Under the pieces are notes generated by a model. That model saw only the letters and a program-made list of their open reading frames with translations, was not told where the DNA came from and made no database searches. Below, one piece after another: positions 17,050 through 23,663 of a DNA stretch of 38,094 nucleotides. How positions within the stretch are numbered: position 1 is the stretch's first letter; every line of letters begins with the position of its first letter. A program made the position numbers and the translations under genes. Source of the stretch: Planctomycetota bacterium (GTDB lineage: Bacteria > Planctomycetota > MHYJ01 > WSZJ01); contig JAIOPR010000053.1 of the NCBI GenBank assembly GCA_021413805.1, positions 1 through 38,094 on the forward strand, read 5' to 3'.

Positions 17050-18011
17050 TTCGCCGGCTCCACCCGCGGAAACCGCGACAGATCCCGCACAATGTCCCAG
17101 CGGAATTTCAGGTGGCACTTCAGGCAACTCTCTTCGTCCAGCTTGCGCATCTGCGCCCGGACCCCCGCGTAGTCGCCCTTCGCCCCCAGCGCCCCCAGCG
17201 CCGCCAACGGCGCGGCCAGATCCTCCCCGTAACGCACGAACTCCGGCTTGTCCTCCTCGTTGACGTGAAGCATGAATTGCGGGAGCCGCTTACGTTCGTC
17301 CTCGATGCGCCCGACGGAAGCGGCGATCGCGGCGCGGTCGGGCTTTTCCTTCTCGATCTCGACGCCGAGGGCAAGCCACTCGCGGCCGAAGCGGCGCATG
17401 ACTTCGTGCTGGCGGGCCATGTCGAACGGGCGGTCCTCGGGCGCCGGGGGCGGCGCGGCGACGGGCTTGAAGGACCCGATCAGCCTCACCGGGTCGCCCG
17501 CGGCGGTCGTTGCCTCGACAACAAACCTGGTTTCTTCTTCGCGTTCCGCGAGATGAAGCGCTCCATAGATGCGCCCCGAAACCGGCTGGAGGCGGACAGC
17601 GACCTCGCGGGGGGCGTGATCGCGGTCCACGTCGTAGAAGTGGACGACGGCGTCCTTGAGCTCGACCGGCGAGGACTCGTCCACGCCGTCGCCCTTGCGC
17701 GGGGCGAACAGTGCGCGCAGCCGCACTTCGGTCCCGACCGCCGGGGATCCGGGGTCGATCGTGACGACGAAGGCCCCCGCTCCCGACCATCGCTGGATGC
17801 GGACCACCGACACGTATTTCGCCGGGTCTGCGACAAACTGGGCGTGCTCCGACTCCTGGCAGAACCAGTATTTCTTCCCGAGATAGTCCGCCGTCGCCGG
17901 GGCGTGCTCGGGATCGATCATCATCCCGCAGACGGGGTCGCGCACGGGATCGTGCGCGAACGCGACGGCCGGGATGAGGGAAAGCGCCAACGAGAGCGTG
18001 AGCTTCCACAC
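17046..18011 (-). CDS. Exported YHS-domain protein with C-terminal cytochrome c'-like domain
   Basis: 321-residue exported protein. GTG 18011 is chosen: it follows CAGGTG and opens a clean signal peptide ending AVAFA|HDP; GTG 18029 is an alternative. Residues 21-67 are a YHS/TRASH-like metal-binding domain (DPVCGMMIDPEHAPATADYL, then YWFCQESEHAQFVADPAKYV). The middle (about 70-190) is a beta-rich region of unknown type. Residues ~198-321 are helical and end with CLKCHLKFRWDI (C296, C299, H300), the C-terminal heme site pattern of four-helix cytochrome c'. YHS domains occur with copper and heavy-metal transport, so it may sense, bind or deliver metal in the periplasm. Second gene of the operon. 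Confidence 0.85.
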   Translation of the reverse strand: MWKLTLSLALSLIPAVAFAHDPVRDPVCGMMIDPEHAPATADYLGKKYWFCQESEHAQFVADPAKYVSVVRIQRWSGAGAFVVTIDPGSPAVGTEVRLRALFAPRKGDGVDESSPVELKDAVVHFYDVDRDHAPREVAVRLQPVSGRIYGALHLAEREEETRFVVEATTAAGDPVRLIGSFKPVAAPPPAPEDRPFDMARQHEVMRRFGREWLALGVEIEKEKPDRAAIAASVGRIEDERKRLPQFMLHVNEEDKPEFVRYGEDLAAPLAALGALGAKGDYAGVRAQMRKLDEESCLKCHLKFRWDIVRDLSRFPRVEPAK

Positions 18012-18072
18012 GGGAGCACCTGGGTACACGGGGACCGCGAAATAAAAACATCGACGCGGAATGCCCGGCGCG

Positions 18073-18450
18073 CTAGATCAGCAGCGTCCTGTGAAGCGTG
18101 AACAAGGGAATGTCCGGTCCTCGCCCTGGCGGCCCCTCAAACGGCGCCGGGACCACCGTCAAGCCGGCATGGAGAACTTCAACAACAGCCGGCGCATCGA
18201 TTTCCGGCAGCGGAACCTGGAGCGCCGGCTCGTCCAGGACGGCGACGTGCCCGCCATCCGAGCAGCAGCACTCATCCCGGGCCGGCGCGGGAGACTTCGG
18301 CTCGTGCTCGTCGTGCTTCGCACAACAGGAGCGCACCGGCTTCTTCCCCGCTTCCGCCACCTGCGCCATCGACGCCGCGCACACGCTCGAAGCGACCTGG
18401 GCCGCGAAGAACGCGAGGGCGACGAGAGGCGATAGCCGGCGGAACTTCAT
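18073..18450 (-). CDS. Small exported Cys/His-rich protein, first gene of metal-efflux operon
   Basis: 125-residue protein with a signal peptide (MKFRRLSPLVALAFFAAQVASSVCA). It is followed by a Cys/His cluster, SCCAKHDEHEP...RDECCCSDGGH at about residues 41-68, then a Pro-rich tail. Seven cysteines, including CC and CCC, with interspersed His and acidic residues suggest metal binding; I know no named family for it. ATG 18450 is chosen over GTG 18459 because AGGG lies 8-12 bases upstream. It starts the operon, 61 bp before the YHS/cytochrome gene. A role as a periplasmic metal chaperone, sponge or sensor is inference. The cluster could also be structural disulphides. Confidence 0.72.
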   Translation of the reverse strand: MKFRRLSPLVALAFFAAQVASSVCAASMAQVAEAGKKPVRSCCAKHDEHEPKSPAPARDECCCSDGGHVAVLDEPALQVPLPEIDAPAVVEVLHAGLTVVPAPFEGPPGRGPDIPLFTLHRTLLI

Positions 18451-18531
18451 GGGAGCCACCCTACAGGAAGGCGTGGGGACAGGGCAAGCGCGAACCTCGC
18501 GCCACCCTTGAGAACGGCCCTGGAGCGCCGT

Positions 18532-19509
18532 TCATTCCTGATTTAGCAAAGTTTTCACTTCTCCGAAGGCCGCTTCCTCCAGCAGCCGGGCGGCATGACG
18601 CATTCCTTCCTGCGGAGTTCGGGCAATCGGCCGCACCCCGCGCGGTTTTCCCGTCACCGTCCCGCACAGGGCAACACATGGCACAGCGGCTCGCTTCGCC
18701 GCCCTCATCACCGCCCACGGAGCCTTTCCCTCGCGCGTCGTCCGGTCCCACTTGCCTTCCCCCGTCAGGACGAGGTTGCAATGACGCAGCGCGTCATCAA
18801 AGTGAAGCGCCCTAAGGACGAAATCCGCGCCCGGCAAAAGCCGCCCCCCGAGCGCCGCGATCATGAAACCGATGCCACCCGCCGCGCCGGATCCTTTCGT
18901 TCGCGCCGGCTTTCGAAAAAAGGGCAGGCGCGCAAGGTGACGGAAGGTCCGCTCGAAGCTTCGGACGTCGTCCTGGGACGCACCTTTTTGGGGCCCGAAA
19001 AGCCTGGGCGCGTCCAGAAACAAGGTGGCCACATCGAAGAGGCCCAGAAGCTTCAGAAAACCTCGCTTCTTGTAGAGCGCTTCGCCGAGGTCCACTCCGG
19101 CGTTGACTGTCGCGGAACCACCCAGGGCGATCGTGATCTTTCGTGCGCCGTGGTCCACCGCATGGAGGACCATGTCGACAACTCCCTGGATGGTCGCCTT
19201 CGAGGGATCGCGCCGGAGCGTTCGTGCCAGCCCGACCTGCGCGACTTCCACGATCGCTTCGCCGCCGCGCCGCCGATACTCGACTTTCAGGCGCTCGTGG
19301 TATGGCCCCGTCGCCGTCATCTTCACGCGCTTCCCCCCCAGCACCGCCGCCGTCCCGTCGCCGCCATCGGCGACCGGGAGAAGAACAGGTTTCGCGCCGG
19401 CCCGGCGTACCCCGCGAGCCATCGCGCGCGCCGCTTCCATCGCCGTCAGCGAGCCCTTGAACGCGTTCGGCGCGCAGAGCACCACGAATTTGCGGGGCGG
19501 ACGTACCAT
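18532..19509 (-). CDS. Glycerate kinase family protein
   Basis: 325-residue cytoplasmic kinase of the glycerate kinase (GarK/GlxK type) family, which phosphorylates glycerate. Landmarks in order are CAPNAFKGSLTAMEAARAM (N-terminal), PVADGGDGTAAVL, EVAQVGLARTL, ITIALGGSATVNAGVDLG, LFGPQKGAS, GSGAAGGIGFMI and LVLTGEGKWDRTTREGKAPWAV. It is about 50 residues shorter than typical members, and the family's ATNDGG motif reads ATVNAG, so an essential-looking Asp is replaced. Start ATG 19509 has GGAG 9 bases upstream. It is divergent from the HDAC-like gene with only 6 bp between start codons, so each leader lies inside the other gene. The substrate could differ from glycerate. Confidence 0.88.
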   Translation of the reverse strand: MVRPPRKFVVLCAPNAFKGSLTAMEAARAMARGVRRAGAKPVLLPVADGGDGTAAVLGGKRVKMTATGPYHERLKVEYRRRGGEAIVEVAQVGLARTLRRDPSKATIQGVVDMVLHAVDHGARKITIALGGSATVNAGVDLGEALYKKRGFLKLLGLFDVATLFLDAPRLFGPQKGASQDDVRSFERTFRHLARLPFFRKPARTKGSGAAGGIGFMIAALGGRLLPGADFVLRALHFDDALRHCNLVLTGEGKWDRTTREGKAPWAVMRAAKRAAVPCVALCGTVTGKPRGVRPIARTPQEGMRHAARLLEEAAFGEVKTLLNQE

Positions 19510-19515
19510 GCCGCC

Positions 19516-20403
19516 ATGCTCCTCTACACGCACCCGGACTGCAACGGGCACGTCACGCCCATCGGGCACCCTGAGTCGCCTGCCCGGCTTGAAGCGATCG
19601 TGAAGGCGATCGGCCCCGCGCACGAAGGCTGGGAATGGACCGAGCCGCGGGCGGCGAAGCGCACGGAGTTCGCGGAGATCCACACGGCGCAGCACGTTGA
19701 GCGAGTGGTTTCGGCGTGCGAAGAAGCGCCCTCGGAACTCGACGGGGACACGCCGACCTCTTCCGGGTCCCTCCGCGCCGCCCTTCTCGCCGCCGGTGCC
19801 GCGCGGGACGCCGCCCGGTCCGCGCTGGCCGGCCGCCCCGCCGCCGCGCTGGTCCGCCCGCCGGGGCACCACGCCACCCGCGACCGGGCGATGGGCTTCT
19901 GCCTCTTCAATAATGTGGCCCTCGCCGCGAAGCAGGCAAAGCGCGTCCTGATCGTGGACTGGGATGTGCATCACGGAAACGGCACGCAGGACATTTTTTA
20001 CGAGGATCCGGACGTCCTCTATTTTTCGACCCACCGGTGGCCGTTCTATCCCGGGACCGGGGCGCGCTCGGAGACCGGAAGCGGACGCGGCCTGGGATTC
20101 ACGATAAACGCGCCGTTCCCGCACAACACGAAACCGGAGACGTTCAAGTCGGTGTTCGCGGAAGTGATCGGCGGCCCGTGCCGCAAGTTCGATCCCGAGC
20201 TTGTCCTGATTTCCGCGGGGTTCGACGCATGGAGGGCCGACCCGATCGGCGGGTTGAACCTGGAAGTCGAGGACTTCGCGGAGCTGACGAGGATCGTGAA
20301 GACGCTGAAGCGGCCGGTGGCCAGCGTGCTGGAAGGCGGGTACGACCTGGAGGCATTGCCGCAATGCGTCATGGCGCACCTCGAGGAACTGGCGCGGGCT
20401 TAG
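19516..20403 (+). CDS. Histone deacetylase family protein (acetoin-utilisation/APAH type)
   Basis: 295-residue zinc hydrolase of the HDAC superfamily. Bacterial members deacetylate acetyl-lysine or acetylpolyamines. The active site is complete: HPESPARL (N-terminal), VRPPGHHA (general-base histidines), DWDVHHGNGTQ (metal Asp and His), STHRWPFYPGTG, SAGFDAWRADPIGGLNL (second metal Asp) and LEGGYDLEALP. Length is normal. Start ATG 19516 begins the canonical LLYTHPDC strand. No strong Shine-Dalgarno is visible, consistent with a very short or absent leader given the 6-bp distance to the divergent kinase start. No polyamine or acetoin gene lies nearby, so the substrate is unknown. Confidence 0.93.
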   Translation: MLLYTHPDCNGHVTPIGHPESPARLEAIVKAIGPAHEGWEWTEPRAAKRTEFAEIHTAQHVERVVSACEEAPSELDGDTPTSSGSLRAALLAAGAARDAARSALAGRPAAALVRPPGHHATRDRAMGFCLFNNVALAAKQAKRVLIVDWDVHHGNGTQDIFYEDPDVLYFSTHRWPFYPGTGARSETGSGRGLGFTINAPFPHNTKPETFKSVFAEVIGGPCRKFDPELVLISAGFDAWRADPIGGLNLEVEDFAELTRIVKTLKRPVASVLEGGYDLEALPQCVMAHLEELARA

Positions 20404-20475
20404 TTCGCCACATGAACGAGTCCGCCCCCTCGCATTCATCCGTTGTTCATCGAATATTGAGAATTGAAATTTGCG

Positions 20476-20493
20476 CATTGATCATTCGTCCGT
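20476..20493. repeat. Second, inverted copy of the ATTGATCAT intergenic repeat
   Basis: The reverse complement here is identical over 18 bases to 3979-3996 (acggacgaatgatcaatg). It lies in the 145-bp gap between the HDAC-like gene and the CPPC thioredoxin/PDZ gene, inside a wider AT-rich stretch (20450-20500) unlike the surrounding GC-rich DNA. An AAGGTG motif is also shared about 10 bases to one side of both copies. Confidence 0.7.
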
Positions 20494-20548
20494 TCGTATG
20501 TCACCTTGTCCGCCTTCGCCACCCCCCGTCCCCCTTCGAGCCTCCCCC

Positions 20549-21838
20549 ATGAAACCCCTCTGCCTCGTCGCCTTCGCCTTCCTGCTCGCCCTTTCCGCCG
20601 CGCTTCTCTCGACCGCCGGCGATCCCGCGGCAAAGGCAAAGGCGGCGAAAGACACCGCCGAGCTTTCGCCCGCCTGGATCTACGACGACCTCCCCGCCGC
20701 GGTCGAGCAGGCGAAGAAAGAAAACAAGCCGCTCCTCGCCGTCTTCCGCTGCCCGCCCTGCAAGGAGCTGAAGTCCTTCGACGAGAAAGTTGCGAAGCTC
20801 GACGGCGAGCTCGCCGAGATTTCGAAATCATTCGTCTGCGTCCGCCTGATCCAGATGCGCGGGCTGGACACCGCGGTCTTCCAGTACGATTTCGACCAGA
20901 CCTGGTCCGCGATGTTCCTGAACGCCGACATGACCGTGTACGGGCGTTACGGCTCGCAGGCCGGGGGCGGCGACAAGACCGAGATCCTCTACTCGGTCGC
21001 CGGGCTCAAGGCCGCGATGGAACGCGCCGCGGCGATCCACAAGGCGTACCCCGGCAACAAGGAAACGCTGAAGCCGAAGCAGGGGAAGGCGTACCCGTGG
21101 AAAACCGCCGAGTCGATGCCGTCGCTCCAGGAGCGCTACAAGGACGACAATTTCCCGAAGAACTGCATCCACTGCCACATGGCCTGGAAAGGCGTGCGGC
21201 GCAGCATGCTCATGCAGAAGACGCCGCTTCCCGATTCGCTCATCTACGTCTACCCCTTCCCGGATTCATTCGGGATGCGGATGGACGCGGTGGACGGGGT
21301 GAAGGTTACTGAAGCGGTGAAGGACTCGCTCGCCGCGAAGGCCGGACTGGCTGCGGGGGACGTGGTCGAGACGATCGGCGGAGCGCCCATCGTTTCGCTC
21401 GCGGACATCCAGTTCGCTCTTCAGAATTGCGCCGACAATGAGTCGCTGAAAATCAGCGTGGCGCGCGGTGCCGAAAAGAAAACATTCACGGTCGCGCTGT
21501 GCGGCGATTGGCGCAAGTCGACCGAGATCTCGTGGCGCGAATCGGCGGGCGACCTGCGCCCCGGGTTTCCCTCGGGCCCGCTGACGGCCGAAGAGCGGAC
21601 GGCGGCCGGGGTGAAGGAAGGCGGCCTCAAGATCCTGCGGATGCACGAGCGGAGCAGTGGCAGGAAACTTGGGTTTGTGGAGGGCGACATCCTTGTCAAA
21701 GTCGGGGGCGAACCGGTTCCCGCGACCGAGAAGGAATTCCTCGCGCTTCTCCGGCAGAAGTTCCTGCTGGGGCAGAAGGTGAAGTTCGAGCTGGTGCGGG
21801 ACGGGAAGAAGACGGAGCTGTCGATCGACATTCCATGA
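20549..21838 (+). CDS. Secreted thioredoxin-fold/CXXCH/double-PDZ protein, cysteine (CPPC) form
   Basis: 429-residue exported protein. After a signal peptide (LVAFAFLLALSAALLSTAGD) comes a thioredoxin-like domain with VFRCPPCKELKSFD (C68, C71) and the family-specific MRGLDTAVFQYDFDQTW. A CIHCH heme-type motif follows (C206, C209, H210). Two PDZ-like domains complete it, at about 241-335 (AAKAGLAAGDVVETIGGAPI) and 345-429 (KLGFVEGDILVKVGGEPV). It is probably a periplasmic thiol-disulphide protein that may bind heme c. NCBI uses a family name of the type Trx7/PDZ domain-containing (seleno)protein for such proteins, as I recall. Start ATG 20549 begins the signal peptide; the frame upstream to 20471 runs into the repeat. 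Its paralogue 530 bp downstream has UGA at both active-site Cys positions. Confidence 0.87.
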   Translation: MKPLCLVAFAFLLALSAALLSTAGDPAAKAKAAKDTAELSPAWIYDDLPAAVEQAKKENKPLLAVFRCPPCKELKSFDEKVAKLDGELAEISKSFVCVRLIQMRGLDTAVFQYDFDQTWSAMFLNADMTVYGRYGSQAGGGDKTEILYSVAGLKAAMERAAAIHKAYPGNKETLKPKQGKAYPWKTAESMPSLQERYKDDNFPKNCIHCHMAWKGVRRSMLMQKTPLPDSLIYVYPFPDSFGMRMDAVDGVKVTEAVKDSLAAKAGLAAGDVVETIGGAPIVSLADIQFALQNCADNESLKISVARGAEKKTFTVALCGDWRKSTEISWRESAGDLRPGFPSGPLTAEERTAAGVKEGGLKILRMHERSSGRKLGFVEGDILVKVGGEPVPATEKEFLALLRQKFLLGQKVKFELVRDGKKTELSIDIP

Positions 21839-21982
21839 GAGCGTGAGAAACATTCGCCCTACGGCCCGCGACACCAGCCCATCCGGCGCGCGAGAGGTGT
21901 TCGGAGTGGAATCTGATTTTTCGAGGCGCGCCGGACGGGCCGGCGCCGCGTGCCTGCGGGCGACTGTTTCTCACGCTCTCAT
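21835..21982. repeat. Long imperfect palindrome A, arm starts at stop codon
   Basis: 148-bp inverted repeat. The left arm begins ATGAGAGCGTGAGAAACA at 21835 and contains the stop codon of the CPPC gene. The right arm (21963-21982) is its reverse complement and is followed by TTCGTTGC. Inner arm segments also pair: ATCCGGCGCGC with GGCGCGCCGGA, and CGGCCCG with CGGGCCG. The apex is AT-richer (around 21905-21930). It is homologous to palindrome B after the paralogue (23658-23810). It could form a DNA cruciform, an RNA hairpin or terminator, or be a mobile palindrome. Confidence 0.85.
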
Positions 21983-22020
21983 GCTTCGTTGCCGAAAGCT
22001 TGCGGCCGATCCGAAAGCTG

Positions 22021-22059
22021 TCAGACCAGCGCGAGGAGTTTGAGGGTGTTGTAGGCGAT
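22021..22059 (-). pseudogene. Possible transposase C-terminal relic
   Basis: On the minus strand these 39 bases read IAYNTLKLLALV followed by a stop. This resembles the helical C-terminus (AYNxLxLL) common in IS4- and IS1380-type transposases. The frame is closed by a stop 3 codons upstream of the Ile, so at most a relic remains. The match is short and could be chance; its position beside palindromes A and C is the main reason to note it. Confidence 0.25.
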
Positions 22060-22116
22060 GGCTCCTCAAACACCGAAAACCTCGGAATGGATCACAACTC
22101 GACGGAATATGTGAGT

Positions 22117-22234
22117 CAGAGCGTGACAAAAATCCGCGCGGGTCGGGCGGAGTCGGCCCTCCACCGAAAGACCTTTCCACTAACGATCCCTGGGCCGACG
22201 CAGCCAGACACGCCGGATTTTTGCTCACGCTCTG
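22117..22234. repeat. Long imperfect palindrome C
   Basis: 118-bp inverted repeat. The left arm starts CAGAGCGTGACAAAAATCCG (22117-22136). The right arm is the reverse complement of CAGAGCGTGAGCAAAAATCC-G (22214-22234), with a 1-base indel. Inner arms GTCGGCCC (22152-22159) and GGGCCGAC (22192-22199) pair. The outermost GAGCGTGA matches the arm ends of palindromes A and B, while the interior differs. Confidence 0.8.
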
Positions 22235-22370
22235 AGTTCGCGACGCCACAACCCATTGCGGGAACAGGGATTACGGCGCCTCTTTTCAGCGGCAGCATTC
22301 CCGCGTTCCGGGTGTAACACTTCCCTGACTTCCCCGTCCTTTCGTTAACCCGAAAAGGACTCCACCCCCG

Positions 22371-23663
22371 ATGCTCCGCTCGCGCTGCTTCGCCACCGTC
22401 GCCCTCGCCGTCTTCCTTACCGCCTCGTCCGCGATGCGCCTCACCGCGGACGACAAGCCCGCCGACCGCCGGGCCAAGGTCGGCGACGACCCGAACATCT
22501 CGAGCCAGTGGATCTACGACGACATTCCCACCGCCATCGCCCAGGCAAAGCGCGACAACAAGCCGCTCCTCGTCGTCTTCCGGTGAGTGCCCTGAGCGAC
22601 TTGCTTCAAGTTTGACGGGCAGGTTGCCCGTCTCGAGAACGGAACCGAGGAACTGGCGAAACAGTTCGTGTGCGTCCGCGCCGTCCAGATGCGCGGCGTC
22701 GATACCTCGATCTTCCAGTTCGACTTCGACCTGACGTTCTGCGCGTTCTTCCTGAGCCCCGACCTCACCATCTACGGGCGCTACGGGTCCCGCAAGGACG
22801 CCACCGACACGCAGTTCAATATCGAAGCCTTCAAGACCGCGATGTCCCGCGCCCTCGACATCCACAAAGGCTTCCCCGCCAACAAGGCCGCGCTCGCACC
22901 CAAGACCGGCAAGGCCTACGAATGGAAGCTGCCCGAGACCATGCCGTCCCTCGAGCAGATGTTCCGGAACCCGAATTTCCCGAAGGGCTGCATCCACTGC
23001 CACCACGTGTGGCGCGGCGTGCGGCGGTCCATGCTGATGGAGAAGAAACCGCTTCCGGCGAACCTCCTCTACACGTACCCGATGCCGGACGCAATCGGCA
23101 TGACGGTCGACCCGGCCAGCGGCATCAAGGTCTCCGCGGTCGCGGCGGGGACCCCGGCGGCGAAGGCGGGCGTCCTGCCGGGCGACACCCTCGAGGTCAT
23201 CAACGGGCAGCCGATCGTCTCCATCGCCGACGTCCAGTGGATCCTGCAGAACTCCCCCGACGCCGCTTCGCTGAAAATCGAAGTCACCCGCGGCGCCGAA
23301 CGCAAAACCCTCACCGCCACCCTCGCCGGTGAATGGCGCAAGGCCGCTGACTTCACCTGGCGCACTTCCTGCGGCGACCTCCGCCTCGGGATGCTGATGA
23401 TCGCGATGTCCGACGATGAACGCAAAACCGCCGGGATCAAGGCGGGCGGCCTCAAGGTCAAGAACGTCTACAAGAACGGCGCCGCCACGAACGCCGGCTT
23501 CCAGAACGGCGACCTCGTCATCGGCGTCAACGGCCAGCCCATGCAGGCCACCGAGGCCGAGTTCCTTGCCTACGTCCGGCAGAAGCTCACCCTGGGCGCC
23601 AAGCTCAAGCTGACCATCGTTCGCGGCGGGAAGCGCCAGGACATCCAGGTGGACGTCCCCTGA
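22371..23663 (+). CDS. Putative selenoprotein: thioredoxin-fold/CXXCH/double-PDZ with in-frame UGA at both active-site positions (U-V-P-U)
   Basis: One frame of 430 codons, interrupted only by UGA at 22584-22586 (codon 72) and 22593-22595 (codon 75). Read as selenocysteine, the site is VVFR-U-V-P-U-ATCFKFD. It aligns without gaps to VFR-C-P-P-C-KELKSFD of the paralogue at 20549-21838. The rest is collinear and well conserved: signal peptide, MRGVDTSIFQFDFDLTF, CIHCH (C207, C210, H211), PDZ 1 (AAKAGVLPGDTLEVINGQPI) and PDZ 2 (NAGFQNGDLVIGVNGQPM). Strong hairpins follow the UGAs (22588-22632). It is probably a periplasmic diselenide/dithiol redox protein. A conventional gene finder would split it into a 71-residue fragment and a start near 22668. 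The alternative is a double nonsense pseudogene, which fits poorly with exact Cys replacement and an otherwise intact frame. Confidence 0.85.
22588..22632 (+). promoter_or_regulatory. Bacterial SECIS-like hairpins after the two UGA codons
   Basis: Two mutually exclusive hairpins. Hairpin 1: TGCCC (22588-22592) with GGGCA (22617-22621), an internal loop, then ACTTG (22599-22603) with CAAGT (22607-22611), loop CTT. Hairpin 2: GACGGGCA (22614-22621) with TGCCCGTC (22625-22632), eight perfect pairs, loop GGT. The loop of hairpin 2 starts 26 nt after the second UGA and 35 nt after the first. It has G in the first loop positions, as described for bacterial SECIS elements that bind SelB. The CPPC paralogue has no such hairpin in the same place. 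The SelB-binding role is inferred. Confidence 0.7.

Larger units (their letters stand above)
21839..22370. other. 532-bp gene-free stretch between the tandem paralogues
   Basis: No credible gene here. It holds most of palindrome A, a short shared flank (21983-22018, similar to 23810-23845), a possible transposase C-terminal relic, palindrome C, and about 135 bp of leader before the UGA-containing gene. An 8-bp inverted repeat GTTTGAGG/CCTCAAAC lies around 22038-22071. I see no convincing sigma-70 promoter for the downstream gene. The leader ends with GAAAAGGACT about a dozen bases before its ATG. Confidence 0.6.

Noticed and set aside
18512-18533. GAACGGC...GCCGTTC hairpin after the glycerate kinase stop as a terminator
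   Set aside because: The stem is plausible but no T-run follows on the minus strand, so termination is not supported.
22371-22595. Double nonsense mutations making a pseudogene
   Set aside because: Both stops are UGA, both fall exactly on active-site Cys positions, no frameshift occurs elsewhere, and SECIS-like hairpins follow. Not fully excluded without a check for selABCD.
22668-23663. GTG 22668 as the start of a separate 331-residue protein
   Set aside because: It begins inside the thioredoxin fold, has no Shine-Dalgarno, and lacks the signal peptide its paralogue has. Read-through of the two UGAs explains the whole frame better.
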